From assembly GCA_959607825.1 (NCBI GenBank), contig CAUHNW010000011.1:1-64000 (forward strand): a DNA stretch of 64,000 bases. The letters run 5' to 3'. Of the stretch, positions 35,761 through 44,520 are shown one piece after another (the first letter of the stretch is position 1; each line of letters opens with the position of its first letter). The position numbers and the translations under genes are program-made. The stretch comes from HGM13006 sp900757695. Its GTDB lineage: Bacteria > Bacillota > Clostridia > Oscillospirales > Oscillospiraceae. The notes below the pieces were generated by a model. It was not told the DNA's origin. It made no database searches and saw only the letters and a program-made list of their open reading frames with translations.

Positions 35761-35797
35761 AAAAAAATACACCGCAATGGGGTTCCATTGCGGTGTA
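35761..35797 (-). terminator. terminator of the rodA-like gene
   Basis: On the minus strand TACACCGCAATGG / CCATTGCGGTGTA (13 bp, perfect) is followed by T7, 17 bases after the RodA-like stop. Confidence 0.92.
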
Positions 35798-35813
35798 AGA
35801 GGTGACACAAAAG

Positions 35814-36962
35814 CTAGACGGGCAGGCGCAGATATCGCTGTTGGGAGTCTGGGGAGGGGTGCATTCGCACACTGGAAATGACACCCATGGCGATAAACAG
35901 GGACATCATAGAAGAGCCGCCGTAGCTGAAGAAGGGGAGCGTCAGACCGATGACCGGCGCAACGCCCAGACACATGCCGATGTTGATGATGATCTGAAAC
36001 ATCAGGGTGCCTGCAATGCCTACGCAGACCTGGCGGTAGAAATAGCTCTGAGAGTGGGCACCCACATAGAGAATTCGCAGGATGATGGCGACCAGAAGGC
36101 CAATGCAGAGGGCGCAGCCCGCATAGCCAAGCTCTTCCCCGATGGCGGCGAAGATAAAGTCTGTATGCTGAGCGGGAACATTGCCGGACTGGATCTGTGT
36201 ACCCTGAAAAAGTCCCTGACCGGTGAGGCCGCCGCCGGAAATGGCATTGATGGAACGGGATGCCTGATAGCGGACCGTAGTACCCAGCGGATCGATGCTC
36301 TCGTCGAAGAGTACCATAACACGGTTTTTCTGATCCTCACGAACCAGACTGCTGTTCCAGAGAATGGGAACGATTACGGCAAGCCCGGCCCCGGCCGCCG
36401 CAAACCAGATAAAGCTGAAGCCGCCGGCCAGCGCCATGATGATCAGGGTAAAAACATAGATCAGAGCTACGCCCGCATCCTTGGAGATCACAACGATCAG
36501 ACCCATGAAAACGGCAGAAACAAACCCCAAGCGCAGGACGCAGGGAAGGGAATTGATATGCTCCTGATAAATGGTCATGATTCGTGCGCAGACAATGATG
36601 TAGATAATTTTACAGTATTCTGCAGGCTGGATCATAAAGGGCATGCCGGGAATGGACATCCAGCTCCGGTTGCCGGTGTCGCCTTCTACGCCGAAGGGGT
36701 AGAGCATGGCAAGGAATACGGCAGAAAAGATCACCAGCAGAGTCTGATGCTCGGCCAGAATCTCAATATCCAGGAAGGACAGCACGACAAACAGGATCAA
36801 TCCGATGACCAGTGCGATGATCTGCTTGGAAACATAGGTAGATGCGCCGTGATAGTTGGAGGCGCTGGCAATCATTACGATGCCGAAGATGGAGGCGGCC
36901 AGACAGAGGCCCAGCAGCACCCAGTCGGTTCGGTAAAAGAATTTTTTGATAGCGTTGAGCAT
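35814..36962 (-). CDS. RodA/FtsW-type SEDS peptidoglycan polymerase
   Basis: A 382-residue membrane protein of the SEDS family with about ten membrane segments. Conserved blocks are GNRSWMSIPGMPFMIQPAEYCKIIYI (about 123-148), RSINAISGGGLTGQGLFQG and HTDFIFAAIGEELG near 255-275, and the terminal GLTLPFFSYGGSSMM. SEDS proteins polymerise glycan strands with a class B PBP; the arrangement is closer to RodA (elongation) than FtsW, but no PBP2 or MreBCD gene is adjacent. GAAAGGAG precedes the ATG; a TTACTT/TAAAAT promoter lies at 36996-37023 on the minus strand. Confidence 0.92.
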   Translation of the reverse strand: MLNAIKKFFYRTDWVLLGLCLAASIFGIVMIASASNYHGASTYVSKQIIALVIGLILFVVLSFLDIEILAEHQTLLVIFSAVFLAMLYPFGVEGDTGNRSWMSIPGMPFMIQPAEYCKIIYIIVCARIMTIYQEHINSLPCVLRLGFVSAVFMGLIVVISKDAGVALIYVFTLIIMALAGGFSFIWFAAAGAGLAVIVPILWNSSLVREDQKNRVMVLFDESIDPLGTTVRYQASRSINAISGGGLTGQGLFQGTQIQSGNVPAQHTDFIFAAIGEELGYAGCALCIGLLVAIILRILYVGAHSQSYFYRQVCVGIAGTLMFQIIINIGMCLGVAPVIGLTLPFFSYGGSSMMSLFIAMGVISSVRMHPSPDSQQRYLRLPV

Positions 36963-37139
36963 TTTACGCTCCTTTCCGGGAAATAGCCTCTCATCATTTT
37001 AGCATTTTCACAGCGGGAAGTAAATAAAAACATTTTCCCTTTTGCATGGACTGTGGTATAATAAACGAAACACGGGCATAAACCTGCGCAAAAGGATCCA
37101 TAGGTCTGCGCAGGAGCCATTGTGGGAGTGAATCGTAGC

Positions 37140-37589
37140 GTGAAGCATATGGAGTTTTATACGTCATCGCCGCAGGAGACCGAAGACCTGGGGCGGCGGC
37201 TGGGACAGCAGCTGCCTCCCGGTGCTGTGGTCGCCTATTATGGCGATCTTGGGGCGGGGAAGACTGCCTTTACCCGGGGCCTTGCAAGAGGACTTGGAAT
37301 TGAAGATGCGGTTACCAGCCCTACTTATACCATTGTCAATGAATATCCGGGAAAAATCCCTCTGTTTCACTTTGACATGTACCGGCTCTCCTCCTCTGAG
37401 GATCTCTTTGACATTGGCTGGGAGGATTACCTTGCCCGGGGCGGTGTCATTGCCGTAGAGTGGAGCGAGCGGGTAGACGATGTGCTGGAGGACGCACTGA
37501 AGGTCGTCATTCACAGAGATCCTGAATGCGATGATGGAAGACGCATTACCATAGAAGGAGGAGAAGCTTATGCTGATCTTAGCCTTTGA
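37140..37589 (+). CDS. tsaE: tRNA threonylcarbamoyladenosine ATPase TsaE
   Basis: A 149-residue P-loop protein needed for t6A37 formation in ANN-reading tRNAs, acting with TsaB and TsaD. Walker A GDLGAGKT is at residues 35-42; SPTYTIVNEY and the HFDMYRL block follow, then WSERV. Start choice: GTG at 37140 lies nine bases after GGGAGTG; ATG at 37149 is an alternative, and a frame opening at 37122 is less likely. A TATAAT at 37057-37062 marks a probable promoter. It overlaps tsaB by 20 bases, the usual pairing. Confidence 0.93.
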   Translation: MKHMEFYTSSPQETEDLGRRLGQQLPPGAVVAYYGDLGAGKTAFTRGLARGLGIEDAVTSPTYTIVNEYPGKIPLFHFDMYRLSSSEDLFDIGWEDYLARGGVIAVEWSERVDDVLEDALKVVIHRDPECDDGRRITIEGGEAYADLSL

Positions 37590-38283
37590 ATCCTCGGCCA
37601 AGGCGGCATCGGTAGCGCTGCTGCAAGACGGCGTGCTGCTGGCTGAGAGCTTTCAGAATAACGGCAAAACACATTCTGCCACCTTGATGCCCATGGCCCA
37701 GCAGGTACTGCGGGACTGCGGCGTTACGCCGGCAGATCTAACTGCGGTGGCAGTAGCCAAGGGGCCGGGCAGCTTTACAGGCGTTCGCATCGGCGTGTCG
37801 GCGGCTAAGGGCTTTGCGTGGGGAGCGGACAAGCCGGTATGCGGTGTCAGTACCCTTGCGGCCATGGCGACGCAGATGACCATGATGCGGGGGATTATCT
37901 GCCCGGTGATGGATGCCCGGCGCAGTCAGGTCTATAACGCACTGTTTGCGTCGGATGGTAAAAAATTGACCCGGCTCACCGAGGATCGTGCCACTTCTCT
38001 GGAAGATTTGAAAAAAGATCTGGAAACTTACGAAAAAACGATTTTTCTGGTTGGAGATGGGACGAAACTGTGCTATAATACTCTATCAGAAGCACTGCCG
38101 CTTTTGACCCTGCCTCCGATCCATCTGGAGATGCAGCGTGCCTCCGGCGTGGCCATGGCCGCAGAGGAAATGGCCATAAACGGGGAGCTGGAAGCCCCCG
38201 GCGAGCTGGAGCCAAATTATCTTCGTCTTTCTCAGGCAGAGCGGGAGCGGCTGGAAAAACTGAAACAATTGAAAGGGGACTAA
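37570..38283 (+). CDS. tsaB: tRNA threonylcarbamoyladenosine protein TsaB
   Basis: A 237-residue ASKHA-fold partner of TsaD in t6A synthesis. Family features: ILAFESSAKAASVAL at the N-terminus, HSATLMPM, and the diagnostic KGPGSFTGVRIGVSAAKG at about residues 60-77. It lacks the metal-binding HxxxH of TsaD, as expected for TsaB. GGAGGAGAAG precedes its ATG inside the end of tsaE. TsaD and RimI, often next in Firmicutes, are not here; upp follows after three bases. Confidence 0.95.
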   Translation: MLILAFESSAKAASVALLQDGVLLAESFQNNGKTHSATLMPMAQQVLRDCGVTPADLTAVAVAKGPGSFTGVRIGVSAAKGFAWGADKPVCGVSTLAAMATQMTMMRGIICPVMDARRSQVYNALFASDGKKLTRLTEDRATSLEDLKKDLETYEKTIFLVGDGTKLCYNTLSEALPLLTLPPIHLEMQRASGVAMAAEEMAINGELEAPGELEPNYLRLSQAERERLEKLKQLKGD

Positions 38284-38286
38284 AAA

Positions 38287-38916
38287 ATGGCAGAACTGCA
38301 TGTATTGGATCATCCTTTGATCCAGCATAAGGTCTCGATTCTGCGTGACAAGAACACCGGCGTAAAGGAATTCCGCGAGGTAGTCGGTGAGATCGCTGCA
38401 CTGATGTGCTATGAGGCCACCCGTGACCTGCCTCTGGAGGACGTTACCATTGAAACGCCCATTGCCACCGGCACATTTAAGCGTCTGGCAGGCAAGAAGC
38501 TGGCCATCGTGCCCATCCTTCGTGCTGGCCTTGGTATGGTTGACACGATCATTGATCTGATTCCCTCTGCAAAGATTGGACATATCGGTCTGTACCGTGA
38601 TCCGGAGACCCACAATCCTGTGGAGTATTACTGCAAGATGCCCCCTGATATCTCTGAGCGTGAGGTCCTCATTGTGGATCCCATGCTTGCTACCGGCGGC
38701 AGCGCCTCTGCGGCCATCACCTTCCTGAAGGGCTACGGCTGCAAGAACATCAAGCTCATGAACATCATCGGCTGCCCCGAGGGCATTCAGGCCGTTCGGG
38801 AAGAACATCCTGACGTAGAGATGTATGTGGCAGCTGTGGATGAGAAGCTCAACGAGAACAAGTATATCGTTCCGGGCCTCGGTGACGCAGGCGATCGTAT
38901 CTTCGGCACCAAGTAA
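38287..38916 (+). CDS. upp: uracil phosphoribosyltransferase
   Basis: A 209-residue enzyme that converts uracil and PRPP to UMP in pyrimidine salvage. The PRPP-binding loop VDPMLATGGSASAAI is at about residues 129-143, and the uracil-binding C-terminus ends in GDAGDRIFGTK. VPILRAGLGMVD and YRDPETHNPVEYY are typical. Full length for the family. AAAGGGGA precedes the ATG, three bases after tsaB, so it rides on the tsaEB transcript; its codons are cleaner and more biased than its neighbours, in line with high expression. Confidence 0.98.
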   Translation: MAELHVLDHPLIQHKVSILRDKNTGVKEFREVVGEIAALMCYEATRDLPLEDVTIETPIATGTFKRLAGKKLAIVPILRAGLGMVDTIIDLIPSAKIGHIGLYRDPETHNPVEYYCKMPPDISEREVLIVDPMLATGGSASAAITFLKGYGCKNIKLMNIIGCPEGIQAVREEHPDVEMYVAAVDEKLNENKYIVPGLGDAGDRIFGTK

Positions 38917-38940
38917 AAATTCACCAAGATAGATCCATGA

Positions 38941-38968
38941 GAAGGAGCTGCATCGCAGCTCCTTCTTT
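38941..38968 (+). terminator. terminator of tsaE-tsaB-upp
   Basis: GAAGGAGCTGC / GCAGCTCCTTC perfect 11-bp stem, three-base loop, T3 then GT. It lies 25 bases after the upp stop. Confidence 0.8.
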
Positions 38969-38988
38969 GTACCGTTTCAGACCATATG

Positions 38989-39025
38989 AAATGTGCCCGC
39001 ACCATTCCGGTACGGGCACATTTTT
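38989..39025. terminator. bidirectional terminator between upp and the acylation operon
   Basis: AAATGTGCCCG / CGGGCACATTT with a 13-base loop, immediately beyond the stop of the minus-strand DHHW gene. The T-run on the plus side continues from the stem. Confidence 0.7.
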
Positions 39026-39026
39026 G

Positions 39027-40454
39027 TTATTCTGCGGGTGGTTCTGTGACGGAGCTTTCGGCCGTGCTGTCCAGAACCGCCGGCTCCTGCACGCTGCTTT
39101 CCGAATGGACGGGATCTGATGATTCGGTATCGGCGGGAACGGCGGCCTGCGTATCGGCGGTCTCCAGCACGTCGGCCAGTGCAGTATCTCGTAGGAATGT
39201 ATCGGCGCTGTAGAGGAACAGTACATCGGTGACCCCCTCGCTGGTGAGGATGGAGTCGAGACTGTCATAGTAGTACCGTGGATCAATCATGATGATCTTC
39301 TGGTAATACGGCGTCAAAAACTGGACAAAGGAGTTTGCGTAGGAGTCCTTAAACAGCAGCAGCACACGCTCGTTGTTGGCAGTGGTGCTGATCTCCACCT
39401 TGGGATGGTTTCCACCGAAGAATACCGTGTATTTGTCCTTGACGTTCAGGCATTCCGACTGATACAGGGAGCAGATCCGCTGGGTACTGTCGGCATAGGT
39501 GACATAATAGGTCACATCGCTCTTGGGCTGGTAAATATCAATGGAATCCTTGGTGCGGTGACTGCCGCTTTTGGAAGAAAGGGTGCCCTCAAAGCTGTCG
39601 GTAACGGTATAGGTGTCGTAATTACTTACCGGCGTGGCAATACCCAGCTGACCGACTGCGGCTGTAAAGGTGTAGTAGGCCCCCAGAGAGGTCCAGTGGT
39701 GATCGGTCTTATAATAGATGTACTCATCCGAATGGGAAGACAGGGCGTCCGCAGCGCTGATAAACTGCACAGAGCCGGAGAGCTGAGCGGAGGCCGCATC
39801 CATGTCCGCAAGCTGATCCCGAACCGGTGCGTTTTTCGGAAGCTTGTCACTTAAGATCATGGCGGCATCGGGAACCAGCAGCATCCGCATGGAAAGATCC
39901 GAGTGGGTGGCGGCAAAGCTGTTGATGCGGCCTATGGTACGGGACAGTGCCTCGGGATCCGGCGTCTCCGGGGCGCCCAGCAGATAATCGTCCTTTCCCA
40001 GATAGATGCCGGAAGCGTCCTTGCGGCCCATGAGGGTTTCTGCCTTCAGCTTCATGGACATCCAGCGGTCCCGGCCAAAGAATTGATCGGCGGTGTAGCT
40101 GGTAAGGTCGGAAAAATAGCTTCCGTCTAAAAGAGAAGCGGTGGTCAGCTGCGGCTTCTGGGCCAGCTTCCGGTTTTCGGCGTCAGAAAAATCCCGATCC
40201 CGTACAAATAGATTGATCAGAAAGAACAGCAGAAGGATCAGAAGAAACGCTCCGGCCAGAATCACATTGTGAGTGGCACGGCGCTGCCGAACCATACGGC
40301 GGCGCTTTTTTGCGGCGGCAATCCGATGCTGGGGATCTTTTTGGGGCTGCGGGGAGGCAGCGGTGCCGCTACCGGCGGCTTCGGAGCCCTCAGGCCGTGT
40401 TGTATGTGCGGCGTTATCCTGCACAGAAGCAGATTGATTGATTGTAGAATCCAT
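39027..40454 (-). CDS. DHHW family (AlgX/SGNH-like) membrane-anchored protein
   Basis: A 475-residue protein with a charged cytoplasmic start (about 1-62), one membrane segment (63-83) and an extracellular SGNH-like domain. The namesake DHHW motif is at residues 251-254 (TDHHWTSLG), with a probable Ser in LLLFKDSYANSF; these give the catalytic triad of AlgX/AlgJ-type acetyltransferases. The last 50 residues are a low-complexity Ser/Glu/Ala/Pro tail. It is the fourth gene of an SGNH/DUF4358/MBOAT/DHHW operon and would transfer acyl groups, passed by the MBOAT protein, to a surface glycan. GGGAGGG precedes the ATG at 40454. Confidence 0.85.
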   Translation of the reverse strand: MDSTINQSASVQDNAAHTTRPEGSEAAGSGTAASPQPQKDPQHRIAAAKKRRRMVRQRRATHNVILAGAFLLILLLFFLINLFVRDRDFSDAENRKLAQKPQLTTASLLDGSYFSDLTSYTADQFFGRDRWMSMKLKAETLMGRKDASGIYLGKDDYLLGAPETPDPEALSRTIGRINSFAATHSDLSMRMLLVPDAAMILSDKLPKNAPVRDQLADMDAASAQLSGSVQFISAADALSSHSDEYIYYKTDHHWTSLGAYYTFTAAVGQLGIATPVSNYDTYTVTDSFEGTLSSKSGSHRTKDSIDIYQPKSDVTYYVTYADSTQRICSLYQSECLNVKDKYTVFFGGNHPKVEISTTANNERVLLLFKDSYANSFVQFLTPYYQKIIMIDPRYYYDSLDSILTSEGVTDVLFLYSADTFLRDTALADVLETADTQAAVPADTESSDPVHSESSVQEPAVLDSTAESSVTEPPAE

Positions 40455-40471
40455 GAGAAACCCTCCCTTCA

Positions 40472-41878
40472 TTAGAATTGTGTATAGAGGAACGAGGAAT
40501 AGGTGGCGCTCAACATATAGGCCACGCAGAGGATCAGCAGAAGGAGAAACAGTACCACGGATATGTAGATCGCCTTTCCTCCGCGCTGATAGCAGATCCG
40601 CTGATGCAGGGTGTGGACCAGCGGGCCGCAGCCGATGACGGCAAGGATCAGCAGACGGAGACTGCCGAAGAAGTAGTACCGGAAGGTACTGTCAAAGAGT
40701 CCCATGTGACTGCTGCCGAACATCTGTCCATAATAGTGGAGTGCACCGCTCAGGGACGGGGAGAAGAACAGCACCCAGCCAAAGAAGGCCAAAAGTGTGG
40801 TAACAAAGATGCGCAGGGTCTTTGGTACCTTCGGCCATGCGTCCTTCAGTACAAATTTCTCAAGGATTACGAGCAGTCCGTGATAGATGCCCCAGAACAC
40901 AAAGTTCCATGCGGCACCGTGCCACAGACCGGTGAGCAGCCACACAACACTGAGGTTCAAAAGCTGACGCTTTTTGGAGCAGCGATTGCCGCCCAGTGGA
41001 ATATAGACATATTCCCGGAACCATGCGCCCAGAGAGATATGCCAGCGCCGCCAGAATTCTGAGATTCCTGTGGAAAGATACGGGTAGTCAAAGTTCTTCT
41101 CCCATGTAAATCCAAACAGCTGAGCCAGACCAATGGCCATGTCGGAGTAGCCGGAGAAGTCGAAATACAGCTGAAGGCTGTAGAGGATCATGCCCAGCCA
41201 TGCGGTTCCGGCAGACATGGCATCAAGGCCCGAGATGGCGGAAAATGTTACGCCGAGATTGTCGGCCAGCAGTACCTTCTTGGCAAGACCAACCAGAAAA
41301 AGACTGATACCGGCGCCAAATTTTGCCGGACTCATGGAACGCTCTTTCAGCTGTGCGGCCATGTCGTGATACTGGACAATGGGGCCGGAGATCACCTTGG
41401 GGAAGAAGGTCACAAACAGCGCAAAATCAAGGAAGTTTTTCTGAACCTCTGCTTTACCGCGGTAAACGTCCAGCACATAGCTGAGGACGGAGAAGGTAAA
41501 GAAGGAAATACCCAGAGGCAGAGGAAGCTCCGGAGCGCTTAGATGAAGTCCGGTAAGGCTGTTGATGGTGGAGAGCAAAAAGCCGTAGTATTTGAAAAAG
41601 CCAAGCACCAGAAGATTGACCACCACGGCGCAGATCATGGAGACCTTTGCGCCGGTATGCCGCTCTTCTTCCTGATAGGCAGCAAGCTGCAATCCGGTAA
41701 GATAGTTAAAGACCACCGAAAACGCCATCAGCAGCAGATAGGTAGGGTTGCCCCATGCATAGAATACAAGGGAGCACAGAAGCATGGGCACATTACGGAA
41801 CCGTTTGGGCACCACATAGCACAGGATCAGGCAGATGGGAAGGAAGGAAAACAGAAACACAATGGAGTTGAATGTCAT
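40472..41878 (-). CDS. MBOAT family O-acyltransferase (AlgI/DltB-like)
   Basis: A 468-residue polytopic membrane enzyme that moves acyl groups across the membrane for glycan or teichoic acid modification. Conserved features: FWRRWHISL (His280) and GLWHGAAWNF with the catalytic His320, preceded by YFDFSGYSDMAIG. About ten to twelve membrane segments. GGGGGG precedes the ATG at 41878; an upstream in-frame extension to 41935 has no ribosome site. It lies between DUF4358 and DHHW genes, the usual clostridial acetylation module. The acceptor polymer is not known. Confidence 0.94.
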   Translation of the reverse strand: MTFNSIVFLFSFLPICLILCYVVPKRFRNVPMLLCSLVFYAWGNPTYLLLMAFSVVFNYLTGLQLAAYQEEERHTGAKVSMICAVVVNLLVLGFFKYYGFLLSTINSLTGLHLSAPELPLPLGISFFTFSVLSYVLDVYRGKAEVQKNFLDFALFVTFFPKVISGPIVQYHDMAAQLKERSMSPAKFGAGISLFLVGLAKKVLLADNLGVTFSAISGLDAMSAGTAWLGMILYSLQLYFDFSGYSDMAIGLAQLFGFTWEKNFDYPYLSTGISEFWRRWHISLGAWFREYVYIPLGGNRCSKKRQLLNLSVVWLLTGLWHGAAWNFVFWGIYHGLLVILEKFVLKDAWPKVPKTLRIFVTTLLAFFGWVLFFSPSLSGALHYYGQMFGSSHMGLFDSTFRYYFFGSLRLLILAVIGCGPLVHTLHQRICYQRGGKAIYISVVLFLLLLILCVAYMLSATYSSFLYTQF

Positions 41879-41891
41879 TGAGATGCCCCCC

Positions 41892-42377
41892 TTACAATGC
41901 GCCCTGGAAGGCCTTGCGCACAGGCGCAGGGTCACTGGCTGAGATGAATAGGATGTAGTTGCCCTGTACTTCTACAATGCTGTTTTCCAGCATGTCATAC
42001 TGATCAACGCCGTAGCCGTCGAAGTTCTTTTTCTGTGTATCCACACGGGCGACAATGGCGTCCTTTACGGTCTGCTGCTGTGCGGTATCCTTCAGCTGGA
42101 TCAGCAGCAGTTCTTCTGCACCCATGTTGGTGGTGGGGTAGTAAAGGCAGACATGTTCAAAGTCGCTGGCGCTGAGTCCATAAAGACGCTTCAGGGTCTG
42201 ATTATCGCCTTCTGCCATGGGACTAAGATCCGCAGCGGCCAGCACCGCACTTTGTACATCGGAAAAATCCGCACGGCTGACCCGGGTAGAGGAGAGCAGT
42301 ACAAATAAAAGCACCAAAAGCCCTGCGACACACAGCCATTTGAGCACTTCCAGTATGATAATTTTTGGGGACTTCAA
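41892..42377 (-). CDS. DUF4358 family membrane-anchored protein
   Basis: A 161-residue protein: one N-terminal membrane segment (about 10-30) and an extracellular alpha/beta domain matching DUF4358 (LYGLSASDFEHVCLYYPTTNMGAEELLLIQLKD). I start at TTG 42377 because GGAGGAAAGGAAA stands immediately upstream; a longer frame from 42443 would overlap the SGNH gene. The family usually lies in MBOAT acetylation clusters, but its role is not established. It sits between the SGNH hydrolase (22-base gap) and the MBOAT gene. Confidence 0.82.
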   Translation of the reverse strand: MKSPKIIILEVLKWLCVAGLLVLLFVLLSSTRVSRADFSDVQSAVLAAADLSPMAEGDNQTLKRLYGLSASDFEHVCLYYPTTNMGAEELLLIQLKDTAQQQTVKDAIVARVDTQKKNFDGYGVDQYDMLENSIVEVQGNYILFISASDPAPVRKAFQGAL

Positions 42378-42399
42378 TTTCCTTTCCTCCTTCAGGGGA

Positions 42400-43218
42400 T
42401 CAATTGGCGGTGGAAGACGATTGGTCTTCTTCCAGTCCTGCATTGTAGACAGCCATGATCAGGTCAGTTGCCCAGTGGGGGTAGAAATCCCGCTGCACAT
42501 GGATCTGATCCGGCTCCCAGAGATCCGTGTACTTGGATGCGGTCTCGGAGTTGTCCACATAGGTGCAGTAAGGGAGCATATCACAGATGGCGGACATTGC
42601 AGTGTTATAGGGGGCGATATCGGCCATGGTGACACTGCCTGCGTAGGCGGGGATAATGGAGCTGATGTAGCATACGGCGTCCGGAAGCCGGGTATGGAGG
42701 TCGTTCAGGATCTCTGTGAAGCGGGCGGAAAAATCATCTACCGTTGCATACATGCCGATGTCATTGAGTCCATAGCAGAGAAAAATATTGGACGGATTCA
42801 GGGCTGCGATGTCCGGCACATGCTGGGCCAGATGCTCCAGATTCGCACCGGTCTCCGCAATAACGCGTTCCTCCGGCAGAAAGCCATAGAAAGAGAAGCC
42901 CTCTGCACGGGAATCGCCGCAGAGCACATAGTCTTCAAAGAGGCTCCAAACGGAGATCTCACCGGATTCCAGCTGGCGCAGACGCTCATCCCGCATGTCC
43001 TGAAGCTTTTGAAGCCGCTGCTGCTTGAGAATCTGATCTACCTGATCGGGATCCTGCTGCTCAAGCCCCTGAAGATATGCAACACCTGCGGAGATTTGAG
43101 CGTCAGTTTCCTCGGTGCTTTTGCCGTGACTGCCGCCCAGCTTTACTGCAATCAGGACGATCAGAAGAAAAAAAATCACGCCTCCGGCGAGGGCGGCAAT
43201 GTGCTTTGGCTTTGGCAT
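42400..43218 (-). CDS. SGNH/GDSL hydrolase, membrane anchored
   Basis: A 272-residue protein with an N-terminal membrane segment (8-27), a coiled stretch (about 50-85) and an extracellular SGNH domain. Block I is LCGDSRAEG with Ser103, block III YGLNDIG with Asn152, and block V DQIHVQ with Asp238 and His240, so the catalytic set is complete. Such enzymes add or remove acyl esters on surface glycans. First gene of the acylation operon, with a good promoter 80 bases upstream and AAGGAG before the ATG. Confidence 0.9.
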   Translation of the reverse strand: MPKPKHIAALAGGVIFFLLIVLIAVKLGGSHGKSTEETDAQISAGVAYLQGLEQQDPDQVDQILKQQRLQKLQDMRDERLRQLESGEISVWSLFEDYVLCGDSRAEGFSFYGFLPEERVIAETGANLEHLAQHVPDIAALNPSNIFLCYGLNDIGMYATVDDFSARFTEILNDLHTRLPDAVCYISSIIPAYAGSVTMADIAPYNTAMSAICDMLPYCTYVDNSETASKYTDLWEPDQIHVQRDFYPHWATDLIMAVYNAGLEEDQSSSTAN

Positions 43219-43297
43219 ATCCTCAACTCCTTGTGGATGTAAAACGGTGAAAACGTCTGAAATAAATTTGCGCAGGTTTTGTCAAAATCCAATGTTG

Positions 43298-43326
43298 ATT
43301 ATAGTATAACGGCTATGGATTGTCCA
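43298..43326 (-). promoter_or_regulatory. promoter of the SGNH/DUF4358/MBOAT/DHHW operon
   Basis: On the minus strand TGGACA, 17-base spacer, perfect TATAAT; leader of about 70 bases. Confidence 0.78.
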
Positions 43327-43350
43327 GTGTAATCTACGGAAATTGCGATG

Positions 43351-43391
43351 AAAAGGACCCGGACTTTTTGGAATGCTCCAAAGAGTCCGGG
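43351..43391 (-). terminator. terminator of the flippase/CDP-glycerol transferase operon
   Basis: On the minus strand CCCGGACT...TTTGGA pairs with TCCAAA...AGTCCGGG around GCAT, followed by TCCTTTT, eight bases after the transferase stop. Confidence 0.75.
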
Positions 43392-43398
43392 AACGGTG

Positions 43399-44520
43399 CT
43401 ACAGATGGGCTTGGATCCAGCTGGCACAGCGGCTGGCGGCTCTGCCGTCCTCGTGGATACCATTTTCTTTTGCAAACTGCAACCAGCGGGACGAGGCGGC
43501 GTCTTCGTCATAGGCGGAAATGGCGCAAAGCAGCGCATCATTGCTCTCGGCAAGGGGAAAGGGCAGCTGATCCAGCGGAAAATAAAAGCTGCGATCTTTT
43601 TGATAGGCGGCGATGTCTGTGGCAAACTGGAAGATCGGCCTGCGGGTCAGGGCAAAGTCGAACATCACGGAGCTGTAGTCCGTGATGACCACATCTGCTA
43701 CCGCAAGCAGCTCTTGTATGTCGGGATAGTTGGTGGCCTGAACAGCGGTATTTCCGTTGCAGGAAAGCTGACTGGCACTGGCGGCGATATTGGGATGCAG
43801 CCGCAGCAGCATAACGTGATCTCCGCCAAACCGCTGATCGCAGGCGGAGATTACACCGGGAATGTCGATGGAATAGGCGCTCAGGGAGCCGTCTGACCGG
43901 AAGGTGGGGGCATAGAGGATGAGCTTTTTTTTCGGTGATATCCCCAGAGCACCGCAGACTTTTTCACGAAGTCCGTCTGGGGGCTCGAACAGTATATCGT
44001 TTCGGGGAGAGCCATACTCTGCGACCTCACCGGAATACCAGAAGGCATGGCGATAGCGGTCGGCCATGAACCGGCTGCCGGATACCATAAGATCGGTCTG
44101 CCGGGAATCCCGCATGGCGTATGCAGGGTAATCCGCCGGCAGTGAAGCGGCGGCGTCCTGCTCGATTTGCTTGAGGGCGAAGCCATGCCATGTTTGCAGG
44201 TAAAACTGCCCCTTCTTTTTGTATCGGGCACCCTTGCGGCAGTCATCCACCCAGACTCTGGCGGTGGAAAGATGATAGATCCGGGAGAGGGGGGCGTAGG
44301 AAGCCGGGCGGATCCCCTCCGGCAGAGCCACTGACGGATCGGAAATCAGCCATACAATATCTGCGCCGGGGGCGGCGTCACGGAGGGCAAGGGCGATGGC
44401 TTTCGGGCTATCACCAAAGCCCTTTCCGTAAAAGTGAGAGAAAACGACTTTATTCTTTTTCACCGGAAGCAGCCGGCACAGCGTCCATGCCGCACCGGAA
44501 ATTAAGCTGGAGAGGGTCAT
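43399..44520 (-). CDS. CDP-glycerol:polyol glycerophosphotransferase family protein (TagB/TagF-like)
   Basis: A 373-residue GT-B-type enzyme that adds glycerol phosphate or a similar polyol phosphate to a wall-polymer linkage. Features: membrane-associating N-terminus, VVFSHFYGKGFGDSPKAIA, TWHGFALK with the catalytic His, GSPRNDILF, YAPTFR, LRLHPN and ITDYSSVMFDFAL near residue 300, all typical of the family. It is shorter than polymerising TagF, so it could be a primase-like or decorating enzyme. The start at 44520 overlaps the flippase stop in ATGA. It suggests teichoic acid or a polyol phosphate-decorated polymer. Confidence 0.92.
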   Translation of the reverse strand: MTLSSLISGAAWTLCRLLPVKKNKVVFSHFYGKGFGDSPKAIALALRDAAPGADIVWLISDPSVALPEGIRPASYAPLSRIYHLSTARVWVDDCRKGARYKKKGQFYLQTWHGFALKQIEQDAAASLPADYPAYAMRDSRQTDLMVSGSRFMADRYRHAFWYSGEVAEYGSPRNDILFEPPDGLREKVCGALGISPKKKLILYAPTFRSDGSLSAYSIDIPGVISACDQRFGGDHVMLLRLHPNIAASASQLSCNGNTAVQATNYPDIQELLAVADVVITDYSSVMFDFALTRRPIFQFATDIAAYQKDRSFYFPLDQLPFPLAESNDALLCAISAYDEDAASSRWLQFAKENGIHEDGRAASRCASWIQAHL